This document shows, in pieces, positions 31,540-41,009 of a stretch of DNA of 64,000 nt. Position numbers and translations under genes: made by a program. Each line of letters starts with the position of its first letter. The stretch's first letter is position 1. The stretch is from CAVXSP01 sp963724645 (GTDB lineage: Bacteria; Acidobacteriota; Vicinamibacteria; Vicinamibacterales; SCN-69-37): the NCBI GenBank assembly GCA_963724645.1, contig CAVRVJ010000005.1, forward strand, positions 310,001 through 374,000. Direction: 5' to 3'. A model generated the notes under the pieces. It searched no databases. It saw only the letters and a program-made list of their open reading frames with translations, and had not been told where the DNA came from.

Positions 31540-33126
31540 TCAGTGTCGCGGCCAGGAGGTCGACACCAGAATTCCGTGCTCTTCGCCCAGATCTCGCGCG
31601 GAAGGTGTGACGATCGTGCGATCGCCAATTGAGATCGTTCGGCCGGCGTCGATGGCCGCTCGGACATCGGCCTCGCACACAAAATCCGCGACGGGCAGAT
31701 CCGGCGGTCTGGCGACGGGTGAAGCAGGTTCGGACGCGTGCGACCGCTGGGCTGCGGCACTGTCCGCGCTTCCGAGGGCCGGGCGCAGCTCGTACGCGAG
31801 ACGCTTGATGTTCAGCAGGTGCCGCGGAGAGATGTTGTCCGACGTGATGTTTCCGCCGTAGCCGCCGCACCCGAGTGTCATCGCCGGGTCCAACCCGGTT
31901 GTCAGACCAATCGATCCATGAGTGGTCGGCGTATTGACGACGATGCGGTACGCCGGCTTCTTCAACCCAAACTCGAGAATGACCCGATCGTCCTCCGAGT
32001 GGATGGACATCGTGTGGCCCATCCCGCCATAACGGAGAATCTGCATGCACCGATCGCAGCCTTCATGCCAATCAGCCACGACATAATAGGAAAGGACCGG
32101 ACAGAGCTTCTCGATCGAGAGGGGGTAGTCGCGGCCGACGCCTGCGAGCTCGGCGATGAGCACGCGCGTCTCCAGCGGCACCGAAAACCCTGCCTGCGCC
32201 GCGACGTCCACCGCTGATTTGCCCACCAGCTTGGGATTGGGCAATCGCTGGGGCGTCACGAGCGCCTTGGCCAGCTTGTTTGCTTCTTCCGCAGACAGGA
32301 AATGCGCGCCCTGCCTGAGGAACTCCCGCTTCACGCCGTCCGCCACGGCGGCGTCGACGACCACCGAATTCGGCGCGGAACACAGGACGCCGTTGTCAAA
32401 CGTCTTTCCGATGATCACGTCGCTCGCCGCCTTCGCCAGATCGGCTGTTCGATCGACGTAGCAGGGCGCGTTGCCTGGCCCGACGCCGTATGCCGGCTTG
32501 CCTGCGCTGTACGCCGCCCGCACGAGGCCCATTCCACCGGTGGCCAGGATGACGGCGACGTCCCGGTGCTTCATGAGCTCCTGGGTGCCTTCGAGGGTGA
32601 TCGTCTGCATCCAGTTGATCGCGCCATCGGGCGCACCGGCCGTGCGCGCCGCTTCGGCCATGACCTCCGCCACCCGGATCACGCAGCGCGTGGCGGAAGG
32701 ATGCGGACTGATGACGATCGGGCAGCGTGCCTTGAGCGAAATCAGAATCTTGTAGATCGCCGTTGACGTGGGATTGGTCGAAGGCGTGATCGCCGCGACG
32801 ACTCCGAACGGATCGGCGATCTCGATGATCTTCTTGCTCTCGTGGCGCGCGACCACCCCGACCGTGCGCATCGGACGGATGAATTCGTACACCTGCACGG
32901 AGGAGAACAGATTCTTCTGAATCTTGTCTGCGACGACCCCGTAGCCGGTCTCTTCGACGGCCAACCTGGCGAATTCTTCCGCCCGTGATTTGGTCGCCGC
33001 CGCCATCGCGTCGATCAACCGGTCGATCGCGTCTTGGGAAAACTCGGCGAGCGCGGGCGCCGCGCGCTTCGCCGCCTGGGCGAGCGTCCGCGCCTCCTGG
33101 ATGGAGGCAAGGTCGCGATCAGGCAC
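31540..33126 (-). CDS. CoA-acylating aldehyde dehydrogenase of the microcompartment type (EutE/PduP-like)
   Basis: 528 residues. It oxidises an aldehyde to acyl-CoA with NAD+, the core step of most microcompartment pathways. The catalytic cysteine is C249 in FDNGVLCSAPNSVVVD, with AAITPSTNPTSTAIYKILIS and GPGNAPCYVDRTADL as cofactor and acylating-family motifs. The dehydrogenase core ends near residue 460 (ISPRHLLNIKRLAYELR). A 65-residue extension follows: a linker, then VCEADVRAAIDAGRTISIGD and IVTPSARDLGEEHGI. That last motif recurs in other microcompartment proteins (EutQ/EutT type, from memory), so it may target the enzyme to the shell. A BMC-domain gene lies just upstream on the same strand. 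Confidence 0.9.
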   Translation of the reverse strand: MPDRDLASIQEARTLAQAAKRAAPALAEFSQDAIDRLIDAMAAATKSRAEEFARLAVEETGYGVVADKIQKNLFSSVQVYEFIRPMRTVGVVARHESKKIIEIADPFGVVAAITPSTNPTSTAIYKILISLKARCPIVISPHPSATRCVIRVAEVMAEAARTAGAPDGAINWMQTITLEGTQELMKHRDVAVILATGGMGLVRAAYSAGKPAYGVGPGNAPCYVDRTADLAKAASDVIIGKTFDNGVLCSAPNSVVVDAAVADGVKREFLRQGAHFLSAEEANKLAKALVTPQRLPNPKLVGKSAVDVAAQAGFSVPLETRVLIAELAGVGRDYPLSIEKLCPVLSYYVVADWHEGCDRCMQILRYGGMGHTMSIHSEDDRVILEFGLKKPAYRIVVNTPTTHGSIGLTTGLDPAMTLGCGGYGGNITSDNISPRHLLNIKRLAYELRPALGSADSAAAQRSHASEPASPVARPPDLPVADFVCEADVRAAIDAGRTISIGDRTIVTPSARDLGEEHGILVSTSWPRH

Positions 33127-33153
33127 CTCTCACCCTCTCACCCTCTTACGCTC

Positions 33154-33435
33154 TCACCCTTTGGACTGCGGCAGCACCCTGTGGACGTCCTCATGCGGAC
33201 GAGGAATGACGTGCACCGAGACCAGTTCACCGACGCGGCGGGCCGCTGCGGCGCCGGCGTCGGTGGCCGCCTTGACGGCCGCGACGTCTCCCCGCACCAT
33301 GACCGTGACGTACCCGGCGCCAATGTATTCTTTGCCCACGAGGACCACGTTGGCCGCCTTGACCATCGCGTCGGACGCCTCGATGGCGCCTACCAGACCC
33401 CGCGTTTCCACCATGCCGAGGGCGTCGATGGCCAT
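33154..33435 (-). CDS. bacterial microcompartment shell protein, single BMC domain (BMC-H)
   Basis: 93 residues from ATG 33435, preceded on the minus strand by TTTGAGGT. The full single BMC fold is present: MAIDALGMVETRGLVGAIEA, SDAMVKAANVVLVGKEYIGA, GYVTVMVRGDVAAVKAATDA and VGELVSVHVIPRPHEDV. Members form hexamers that tile polyhedral shells such as PduA/EutM. The dehydrogenase begins 27 bases after the stop, across a short CTCTCACCC-type repeat (33127-33165). No vertex (BMC-P), trimer or signature enzyme gene is in the window, so other shell parts must be elsewhere or absent. Confidence 0.95.
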   Translation of the reverse strand: MAIDALGMVETRGLVGAIEASDAMVKAANVVLVGKEYIGAGYVTVMVRGDVAAVKAATDAGAAAARRVGELVSVHVIPRPHEDVHRVLPQSKG

Positions 33436-33512
33436 TGGATTGTCGGACCTCAAAATCGCCGCAAGGCTAACATATTGAACAGTATGCGGCAATGCGATAA
33501 CATCAAAAGATT

Positions 33513-34421
33513 GTGACTTTGTCAGCTGCCTTTCCTGTACGCGTTCTGCTGATCGCCGGGGCGCTGCTGCCCCTGGCGAGCTGCTCGAAGGCCGACAACG
33601 AGCCCCCAGTCGCGACGGCGTCTTTTTCCGCCTCGAAAGCCCGCGTCCCGCTCGGCAGCCCGATCGATTTGACCTACAGATTCGACGTCGCGCCGAATGC
33701 GAAGATCCCGACCGATTATCGTGTCTTCGTCCATTTCGTCGATTCGGACGGGAAGCCGATGTGGAGCGACGACCACGATCCTCTGGTGCCTACTTCGCAG
33801 TGGAAGGGCGGCCAGACCATCGGACCGTACACGCGCACCGTGTTTGTGCCCGTGGTGCCGTACCTCGGAGAAGCCACCGTCCGCATGGGGCTGTACAAGG
33901 CCCCGGCGGGGCCGCGCCTTCCGCTCACCGGAGTCGATCCGGCGGACCGCACGTCCAAGAGTCGGGAGTACAAGGTGGGCACGGTGCAGATTCTGCCCTC
34001 GTCTGAGAACCTGCTCGTCATCAACAAGACGGGCTGGAACCAGGACGAGTACGCGCCCGACAACCCCACCAACAGCTGGCGCTGGACGCAGAAGCTCGCG
34101 ATCCTGAGCTTTCGCAACCCCAAGAAGGACGTGACGTTCTACCTCGACTACGACGGGCGATCCGACCTGTTTGGAGACCATCCGCAGGTTGTCACCGTCT
34201 ATTCAGCTGATCAGGTGGTCACATCCTTTCCGGCCAACACGACCGCCCAGACCCTGCGCCGCATCCCGATCAGCGCGGCCCAGCTCGGCAACGGCGAGAT
34301 GGCGGAATTGCGCATTGAGGTCGATAAGACGTTCGTACCGGCCAACCTGCCCAACGGCGGGAACGACCGGCGGGAGCTGGGAATCCGTGTGTATCACACG
34401 TTTCTCGAACCGAAGGGATGA
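33513..34421 (+). CDS. lipoprotein of unknown function
   Basis: 302 residues from GTG 33513, the only start that keeps the signal peptide and lipobox (VLLIAGALLPLASC). The mature part is beta-rich with Ig-like strands: SASKARVPLGSPIDLTYRFD, DYRVFVHFVDSDGKPMWSDD, VRMGLYKAPAG, and repeated NKTGWNQDEY-type segments. No family is recognised beyond an outer-envelope beta-sandwich lipoprotein. It is divergent from the BMC pair with a 77-base gap, and is followed 10 bases later by a transglycosylase. Confidence 0.72.
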   Translation: MTLSAAFPVRVLLIAGALLPLASCSKADNEPPVATASFSASKARVPLGSPIDLTYRFDVAPNAKIPTDYRVFVHFVDSDGKPMWSDDHDPLVPTSQWKGGQTIGPYTRTVFVPVVPYLGEATVRMGLYKAPAGPRLPLTGVDPADRTSKSREYKVGTVQILPSSENLLVINKTGWNQDEYAPDNPTNSWRWTQKLAILSFRNPKKDVTFYLDYDGRSDLFGDHPQVVTVYSADQVVTSFPANTTAQTLRRIPISAAQLGNGEMAELRIEVDKTFVPANLPNGGNDRRELGIRVYHTFLEPKG

Positions 34422-34431
34422 CGCCTGACGC

Positions 34432-35076
34432 ATGAGGAAGGCCCTCTGCCTGCTGCCGTGGGCGCTGCTGGCGACGGTGCCCGCGACCGCCAGCGCGGAC
34501 CTCGTGCACCTGACGAACGGCCGTGTGATTTCGGTAGAGTCCTGGCAGCTGAAAGGCGACACGGCGGTGTTCGTGCTGCGCGATGGCGGGCAGATGGAAG
34601 CGCCCCAGTCGCTGATCGCGGAGGTGCTGCCCGACGAGTACCTGCACGCGAAGCCTCAACCGCTGCCGGCCTCCCTCACCACGCCTGCCTCGATGACCAC
34701 CGAGGATGGGCTGCACGCGATGATTGATGAAATCGCGATGCGGTATGGCGTCGACGTCAAACTGGCCCAGGCAGTCGTCAAGGTCGAATCCAACTACCAG
34801 CCCAACGCAGTCTCGCCCAAGGGCGCGAAGGGCCTGATGCAGCTGATGCCGTCGGTCGCGCAGCAATACGCCGTTGCGGATCCCTTCGATCCCGCGGAAA
34901 ACCTCGATGCCGGCCTGCGGCATCTTCGCGGTCTGCTCGATCGGTTCAAGAATGACGTCGGGGCGGCCCTGGCCGCCTACAACGCCGGGCTACTGGCGGT
35001 GGCCCGGTACGGCGGCATCCCGCCATACCGGGAGACGCAGGACTACGTCGCACGGATCATGACGCTGGCAAGGTAG
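34432..35076 (+). CDS. soluble lytic transglycosylase, SLT domain
   Basis: 214 residues with a signal peptide (ALCLLPWALLATVPATASA). About 60 residues of beta-rich sequence (DLVHLTNGRVISVESWQLKG) precede the SLT domain, whose catalytic glutamate is in AVVKVESNYQPNAVSPKGAK, followed by GLMQLMP, AENLDAGLRHLRGLLDRF and ALAAYNAGLLAVARYGG. It acts on periplasmic glycan. The gspF operon starts 57 bases later, so it may open the wall for the secretion machine; that link is inference from position. Confidence 0.93.
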   Translation: MRKALCLLPWALLATVPATASADLVHLTNGRVISVESWQLKGDTAVFVLRDGGQMEAPQSLIAEVLPDEYLHAKPQPLPASLTTPASMTTEDGLHAMIDEIAMRYGVDVKLAQAVVKVESNYQPNAVSPKGAKGLMQLMPSVAQQYAVADPFDPAENLDAGLRHLRGLLDRFKNDVGAALAAYNAGLLAVARYGGIPPYRETQDYVARIMTLAR

Positions 35077-35133
35077 AGGCACGGGGCGCTTCGGCGCGGC
35101 CTTTTGCGCGCTTCCAGGGTCTAAACCACCACC

Positions 35134-36354
35134 ATGGAGTTCCGCTGCCGGGTCGCGACCGCAAGCGGTCAGATCATGGAGGCCACCTATGTGGCTGAAA
35201 GCTGAAGCGCGCCTGCGGCACGAGCTCGAGGAAAAGGGCTTGTTCCTGCTGTCGGTCCATGGCCGTGGGGCGCTCAAGATCGGGCAGTTCCGGCTCCGGA
35301 TCCCGCGCCGGCATCGCGTCTCGAGCGCCGCGTTCCTGATCTTCAACCAGGAGCTTGCGACGCTGCTCAAGGCCGGCCTGCCGCTCGTCCAGTCCCTCGA
35401 TATCCTGCGCCGTCGCGTCGAGAACCCGACGTTCAAGGCGGCGCTCGACGATGTCTACGACAAGGTGCGATCGGGCACGGCGCTGTCGGAAGCGTTCGAG
35501 GCGCAGCACTTGTTTTCCGGCGTGTACACCGCCTCGCTGATGGCGGGCGAGAAGAGCGGCAGTCTCGAACAGGTGCTGCGGCGGTACGTGCAGCACGTGA
35601 AGGTTCTCGCCTCCGTCCGGCGCCGCGTCGTCTCGGCGCTGATTTATCCGATCGTGCTCGTGCTGCTGTCGTTGTCGGTGGTGGGCCTGATCGTTTTCAA
35701 GGTCGATCCCACAGTTCAAGGAGTTCTACGCCGAAGTCGGGCACGGCCACGACCTGCCGTTTTCCACCCGCGTGGTCGTGGCGATCTCCACGGCGTTGAT
35801 CGACAACTCCTGGCTGATCCTGGGAACGCTTGTCGGGCTCATCGTGCTGGTGGTCCTGACGTTCCGCCGGCCGGAGCAGCGCAAGCGGCTGCACGCGTCG
35901 ATCCTGCGCCTGCCGTACTTCGGCCCGCTGGCGCGGAAGGTGGCGACCGCCCAGGTCTGCCGTACGCTGGCGACGCTCCTGTCGGGCGGCATTCCGCTCG
36001 TGAACGCGCTCGAGATCGGCTCGACCGCGACTGGCAATCGCGCCATTTCGGACGACCTCACGGTCGTCGCGCGCCAGGTCCGGGAAGGCAGCAGCCTGGC
36101 CGGGTCGCTCTCCGAGCGCCACATGTTTCCCAACGTCGCGGTCGAGATGGTGGAAGTGGGGGAGTCGACCGGCGCGCTGGCCGAGATGCTCAACAGCGTC
36201 GCCGATTTCTATGACGAGGAGAACGAGACGAGCCTCGAGCGATTCTCCAATCTGATCCAGCCCGTGCTCCTGATCGTGATGGGCGCGATTCTGGCCGGCC
36301 TGATCATGTCGCTGTACATGCCGCTCTTCGAATCTGTCTTCGGTGATGAATTAG
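35134..36354 (+). CDS. gspF: type II secretion / type IV pilus inner-membrane platform protein GspF/PilC (two or three frame breaks)
   Basis: The membrane platform that couples the ATPase to pseudopilus growth. ATG 35134 reads MEFRCRVATASGQIMEATYV and AES, then one extra base at about 35203 restores EARLRHELEEKGLFLLSVHG. Both T2SSF repeats are seen: FNQELATLLKAGLPLVQSLD and GEKSGSLEQVLRRYVQHVKV; then, after a +1 near 35714, TAQVCRTLATLLSGGIPLVN and VEMVEVGESTGALAEMLNSV. Hydrophobic helices lie around LVLLSLSVVGLIVF and at the C-terminus (MGAILAGLIMSLYMPLFESVFG). The end is set at TAG 36352-36354, which needs one more +1; otherwise the frame stays open into gspE. Confidence 0.9.
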
Positions 36355-36391
36355 AGACCATCGAGCCGTCTCTCCTTCAGAGGAATGACGA

Positions 36392-38041
36392 ATGGCGAAT
36401 TCAGAACCTTCGACCGACGCTCTCTACGCGGAACCCGTCGCAGCGCCGATCGACCATGCGGCCGAGGTGCGAACCGCGCGCACGGCTCGCCGCAGCGCTA
36501 TCAGACGGAGTTCGTCGATCTCGAGCACTTTCACATCGACCACGCGCTGTTTCGCAGTATTCCTGCGGACATGATGCTGCGGTACGGGTTCGTGCCCCTG
36601 CGCCGCGACGGGCAGGCGCTCTTCATCGTCGTGTCGGACCCGAGCGACCTGCAGACGATTGACGAGGTCGGCGCACAGCTCAACACGCCGATCCGCGTCT
36701 CGCGTGGGCACGCCGTCGGCGATTCAGAACATTCTGAAGAAGAGCGAGAGCTCGCAGCGGGTGCTCGAGGAAGCGACCGAAAGCTTCCAGATTCAGATCC
36801 TGCGCGAAGAGGAAGCCGGCGACGAGAACCTGACCGTCGAGAAGCTGACCTCCGACGCCAGTCCCGTCATCCGGCTCGTGGATTCGATGGTGTTCACGGC
36901 GCTGCAGCGGCGCGCGTCCGACATCCACATCGAGACGCAGGACGACGCGGTCCACGTGAAGTACCGCATCGACGGCGTGCTGCAGCAGGCGATGAAGCCG
37001 ATCGGCAAGCAGTTTCACACCACGATCATCTCGCGCATCAAGGTCATGGCCGAACTGGACATCGCCGAGAAGCGCGTGCCGCAGGACGGCCGGTTCAAGC
37101 TCCGCGTCCGGGGCAAGGCGATCGACTTCCGCGTGTCGATCATGCCGAGCGTGCACGGCGAGGACGCCGTCATCCGCATCCTCGACAAGGAGTCGATGAG
37201 CGAGCAGTTCACCGAGCTGCGGCTCGACATCCTCGGCTGGCCCGAGGTCGAGATGAAGCGCTTTCGCAAGTACATCCGCGAGCCGTACGGCATGGTGCTC
37301 GTCACCGGGCCCACCGGGCAGCGGCAAGACCACGACGCTCTACGCGGCGCTCTCCGAGATCAAGACGATCGAGGACAAGATCATCACGATCGAAGACCCG
37401 GTCGAGTATCAGCTTCGCGGGATCACGCAGATTCCGATCAACGAGAAGAAAGGGCTGACGTTCGCGCGCGGGCTGCGATCGATCCTGCGCCACGACCCGG
37501 ACAAGATCATGGTCGGCGAGATCCGCGATCCCGAGACCGCGCAAATCGCGATTCAGTCGGCACTGACCGGCCACCTGGTGTTCACGACCGTCCACGCCAA
37601 CAACGTCATCGACGTGCTGGGCCGGTTTCTCAACATGGGCGTCGAGCCGTACCAGTTCGTCTCCGCCCTCAATTGCGTCATGGCGCAGCGGCTGATCCGG
37701 AAGATCTGCGAGCACTGCAAGCGGCCGGTCGCAGCTGTCCCGCGAGACGCTCGTCGAGTCGGCGATGGATCCCGCGCTGGCGGAGACGCACACGTTCTAC
37801 GAGGGCGCGGGATGCATCGAGTGCGGCGGCACCGGGTTCAAAGGCCGCACGGCCATCTGCGAGCTGCATGGATCTGACCGATAAGATCCGTGACATGATC
37901 CTCGACCGGCGGCCCACCTCCGAAATCAAGCGCGCCGCCCGCGACGAGGGCATGACCTTTCTGCGCGAGTGCGCCGTCGGCCGGGTGCTGGATGGCGTGA
38001 CGACGCTGCGCGAAATCAACAAGGTCACGTTCGTCGAATGA
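36392..38041 (+). CDS. gspE: secretion/pilus assembly ATPase GspE/PilB (about five frame breaks)
   Basis: Hexameric ATPase powering pseudopilin assembly. ATG 36392 follows AGAGGA (36379-36384). The N-terminal domain includes FVDLEHFHIDHALFRSIPAD and VPLRRDGQALFIVVSDPSDL. The core has DSMVFTALQRRASDIHIETQ, Walker A GPTGSGKTTT (after one extra base at about 37321), Asp box ITIEDPVEYQLRGITQIPIN and Walker B MVGEIRDPETAQIAIQSALT. A four-cysteine zinc motif spans CEHCKRP...CIECGGTGFKGR, and the end is LREINKVTFVE. Breaks lie near 36480, 36712, 37321, 37730 and 37870. Its TGA overlaps the pilM ATG. Confidence 0.92.
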
Positions 38042-39098
38042 GCGCGACGTCTGTTGGCACAGGGCGTAGGGCAGGATCCGGCGCCGGGCCGCGTGCCGCG
38101 AGGGGGGCCAGGCAGACGTCCGCCTGGCTGGCGCCGACGCCGCCCTCGGTGGCAATCGAGATCGCCAGCCGCCGCGTCACAGTCGTGGAGCTGGCGCACG
38201 GCAGCGGCGGCGCGGTGATCGCGGCACATGCGTCCGAGACGCTGCCGCCGGACGCCGTCACGCCCGCGATGGTCGGCCCCAACATCCCCGATCCGCGGCC
38301 TGTGGTCGACGCGCTCCGGCGCGCCTTCTAGCGGGCCGGGATCGGTGCGGTCCGGCGCGCGGCGCTCGTCGTGCCCGACGGCATCGCCCGCGTGTCGCTG
38401 CTGAGGTTCGATCAGGTGCCGGCCCGCGCGGCCGAGCTCGACCAGCTGATCAGGTGGCAGCTCCGCAAGTCCACGCCGTTTCCGCTCGACGAGGCGCGCG
38501 TCGCGCACCTGCTGGCCAACACCCAGGACGGCGCCGCGACGTTCGCGGCCGTGGTGGCGCGGCGCGACGTCGTGGCCCAGTACCGAGGCGGTGACCGCCG
38601 CCGCCGGCGTCCACGCCGGCATCGTCGACCTGGCGAGCTTCAACGTGATGAACGCGGTGGTGGCCGCGCGCGGCGCCAGCCGCCGACCTTCGGCGGCTCG
38701 GATCGCTGGCGCATCGAGGGGCGACTGGCTGCTCGTCTGCCTGGCCCACGAAGGCACGACGATCGCGATCCTCCGGGGCGAGCAGCTGATGTTCTACCGG
38801 CATCGCGCGTCGATTGACGAAGAGCCGCTGAGCGCGCTCGTCCACCAGACCGCGATGTATCACGAGGACCGTCTGGGCGGGTCGGCGTTCGCGCGCGTCT
38901 GGCTGTGCGGCGCCGCGCTCGCCGACGTCGGCGCGGAACGCGTGCGCCGGGAGATCGGCGACCGGCTGGGCGTCGCGGCCGAGACCGTGGACGTGCGGCC
39001 CGCCGGCGAGCCTGCGGGATCGCGTGGCCGCGTCGCCCGAAGTGCTCGACGCGCTCGCCGCCTCCGTCGGCGTGCTGTTGCGCGAGCGCGTAAAGTGA
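38038..39098 (+). CDS. pilM: PilM-like pilus assembly ATPase-fold protein (two frame breaks and an in-frame TAG)
   Basis: Actin-fold cytoplasmic protein that recruits PilN in the inner-membrane alignment complex. It starts at ATG 38038 inside the gspE stop. Visible: VAIEIASRRVTVVELAHGSG, VVPDGIARVSLLRFDQVPAR, then ELDQLIRWQLRKSTPFPLDE, AGVHAGIVDLASFNVMNAV and LVHQTAMYHEDRLGGS. At 38329-38331 a TAG sits in the same frame between ALRRAF and RAGIGAVRRAALVVPDG, where a sense codon (Glu or Gln) would be expected. Frame breaks of +1 are near 38588 and 39018. The end is RVAASPEVLDALAASVGVLL to TGA 39096-39098. Confidence 0.82.
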
Positions 39099-39108
39099 GG
39101 CAGCGGCG

Positions 39109-39728
39109 ATGCTGAAGGGCAATCTTTCGTCGCGCCCCTTCTACAACGAGCGGCTGGTCTCTGCGGCGCTCGTCCTGCGTGGCCGCGCTGGTCCTCGCGC
39201 TGGCCGTCTTCAACGGCTACAAGCTGTAGGCACTGTCGAAGCAGCGCTCCGCGTTGAAGGCACGGATCGAACGCGACACGGCGCAGGCGCAGCAGATCGA
39301 GCGTGGAGCGGTCGCCCTCCAGCGGAGCGTCGATCGCGCCACGCTGATCCAACTGGCCGGCTCGACGCAGGAAGCAAACACGCTGATCGATCAGCGCACG
39401 TTCTCGTGGACGGTCTTCTTCGGATTGATCGAGAAGACGCTGCCGATTGACTTGCGCCTGGTCTCCGTGGCGCCCCGCGTCGAACGAGGGAACATCAAGG
39501 TCACGATGAGCGTCGTCGGCCGGAGGCTCGAGGACGTCGACGCGTTCGTGGATGCGCTGCAGGACACGGGGTCGTTCTACGACCTGAATCCCAAGGCCAA
39601 GGAACGGAACGAAGACGACAACACGTACCGGGCGGACGTGGTCGGCTATCTACCTGGCGCCCAACCAGCCGCCGCCGGTTAAGAAGCCGCCGAAGCCGAC
39701 GAAGAGCCTGGGAAAGGGGCGCCCGTGA
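39109..39728 (+). CDS. pilN: PilN-like inner-membrane pilus assembly protein (two frame breaks and an in-frame TAG)
   Basis: MLKGNLSSRPFYNERLVSAA is followed, after one extra base near 39181, by a transmembrane helix (ALVLALAVFNGYKL) and a coiled coil (LKARIERDTAQAQQIERGAV). TAG at 39227-39229 falls in frame right after YKL, where Trp (TGG) would be natural. The periplasmic ferredoxin-like part follows (RLVSVAPRVERGNIKVTMSV). A +1 near 39655 gives the tail YLAPNQPPPVKKPPKPTKSL and a TGA at 39726-39728 that overlaps the pilO GTG; read without it, the protein stops at 39682. Confidence 0.8.
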
Positions 39729-40322
39729 GCCTCTGGCGCCGCGTCTACCTCGAGCGACGGAGCTGTCGATCCTGCCGCTCCTCGTGTTCCTCGTCGTCAA
39801 CGTGGCGATGCTCGCGCTCGCCGTTCTGCCGCTGGCGAAGAGCGTGTCCGAGTCTGCAGGGCGAGGCCCTGAACGCGACGACAAGCATGCTGCGGGCGCG
39901 GCTGGTCGACAAGCAGGCGAAGGACGCCCGCGCCAGCAAGGACCGCGCCGACCAGGAGCTGAAGAAGTTCTATGTGGAGATTCTGCCGGCCAACGCGACC
40001 GTCGGCGCGCAAGCTCGTTTCGTTTCTCGAGCGCACGGCCGCTGAGAGCGGGCTGCAGTTTCAGCGGAGCCAGCTCGAGGAGTCCGAGGTGAAGGACAGC
40101 CAGCTCGAGCGGATGAGCGACAAGGTCACGCTCGTCGGCGACTATCAGAACATTCGCAAGTTTCTCTACACCGTCGAGACGGCGCCGCAATTCGTTGTCA
40201 TCGAGCGCGTCGGATTGTCGCAGGCCACCGACTTGCGCTCGACCAACAGCGGCCGGCTCGAAGTCACGCTGGACGTCGCGACCTACTACCTCGCCAGCTC
40301 GACAGGCGCGCAGTCGCCATGA
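39725..40322 (+). CDS. pilO: PilO-like inner-membrane pilus assembly protein (about three frame breaks)
   Basis: GTG 39725 overlaps the pilN stop (GTGA). The pieces join as MSLWRRVYLERR, LSILPLLVFLVVNVAMLALA (transmembrane), LQGEALNATTSMLRARLVDK (coiled coil), QELKKFYVEILPANATVARK, then LVSFLERTAAESGLQFQRSQ and VGDYQNIRKFLYTVETAPQF with VVIERVGLSQ. The first break near 39765 looks like a missing base (GGG read as GG); the others, near 39850 and 40010, look like extra bases. It pairs with PilN in the alignment complex. The stop overlaps the next ATG (ATGA at 40319). Confidence 0.82.
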
Positions 40323-40903
40323 AGATCCTGCCGCCCCCGGGGCCGGGCCGGACTCGCCAGCTCGCCTTGCTCGGTGTCCTGCTCGTCGCCGCCGCTTACG
40401 CGCTGTGGCGGGTCCTGGGTCCCCAGCCCGGCTGGCCCGCCTCCGCCGGCGTCCAATCCCCAGGTGCGGCCGACGGTGCCCGCGGCGCCCGCAGCCGGAC
40501 CCGCGGCCGAGCCGCAAAAGGCGATGCCGCAGCCCGTGCAGCTCGGACAAGCTGGAGCCGGTGCCGGAAGAGCCGGCGGCGACGCGTAATCCGTTCCGGT
40601 TCGGGGTCAAGCCGGCGCCTCCGCCGCCGCCTGCACCGGCGTACGTGCCGCCGCCGGCAGCCGCCGGGTCCGCCGCCGCCACCACCCGTGCCGCCGATTC
40701 CGTTGAAGTTCATCGGCCGCGTCGTCATGCCGGACAAGCGTGTGGTCGCGTCGCTGTCGGACGGGAAGGGCAACGTCCTGCGGGGCACCGAAGGCCAGGT
40801 CATCGACGGCCGATATCGGGTCGTGAGGATTGGCGAGGAGTCGATCGTGATGGAGTACGTGAACGGCACCGGGCGCCAGACGCTGCCGTTGAGAGGGAGC
40901 TAG
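40319..40903 (+). CDS. pilP: PilP-like protein with proline-rich linker (about three frame breaks)
   Basis: An N-terminal membrane helix (LALLGVLLVAAAYALWRVL), a Pro/Ala-rich linker and a C-terminal beta domain of the GspC/PilP homology-region type: PIPLKFIGRVVMPDKRVVAS, LSDGKGNVLRGTEGQVIDGR and YRVVRIGEESIVMEYVNGTG. This domain docks the inner-membrane complex to the secretin. Within the linker the frame moves by +1 near 40425, 40548 and 40665. Correctly joined it reads RNPFRFGVKPAPPPPPAPAY. The TAG stop is the first three bases of the repeat element that follows. Confidence 0.78.
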   Translation: MKILPPPGPGRTRQLALLGVLLVAAAYALWRVLGPQPGWPASAGVQSPGAADGARGARSRTRGRAAKGDAAARAARTSWSRCRKSRRRRVIRSGSGSSRRLRRRLHRRTCRRRQPPGPPPPPPVPPIPLKFIGRVVMPDKRVVASLSDGKGNVLRGTEGQVIDGRYRVVRIGEESIVMEYVNGTGRQTLPLRGS

Positions 40904-40960
40904 AACCGTTCTGCACTGTCCTGTAGCGGGCAATCCTGCCGAATCCCGCCGGAATGCTCG
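40901..40960 (+). repeat. short interspersed repeat, copy A (after pilP)
   Basis: The 38-base core CCTGTAGCGGGCAATCCTGC (40920-40939) plus 18 more bases to 40957 matches the reverse complement of 50870-50907 at 36 of 38 positions. The left end TAGAACCGTTCTGCACT resembles the inverted ends TAGAGC-TGTTCTCACTT of the full copy at 50822-50926. The right end is not recognised here, so this copy may be truncated. Confidence 0.8.
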
Positions 40961-41009
40961 CGGTTGGGGCCTGGGGCACTGAAGGCTCGTCTTCGTTGAG
41001 AGGATCTCT

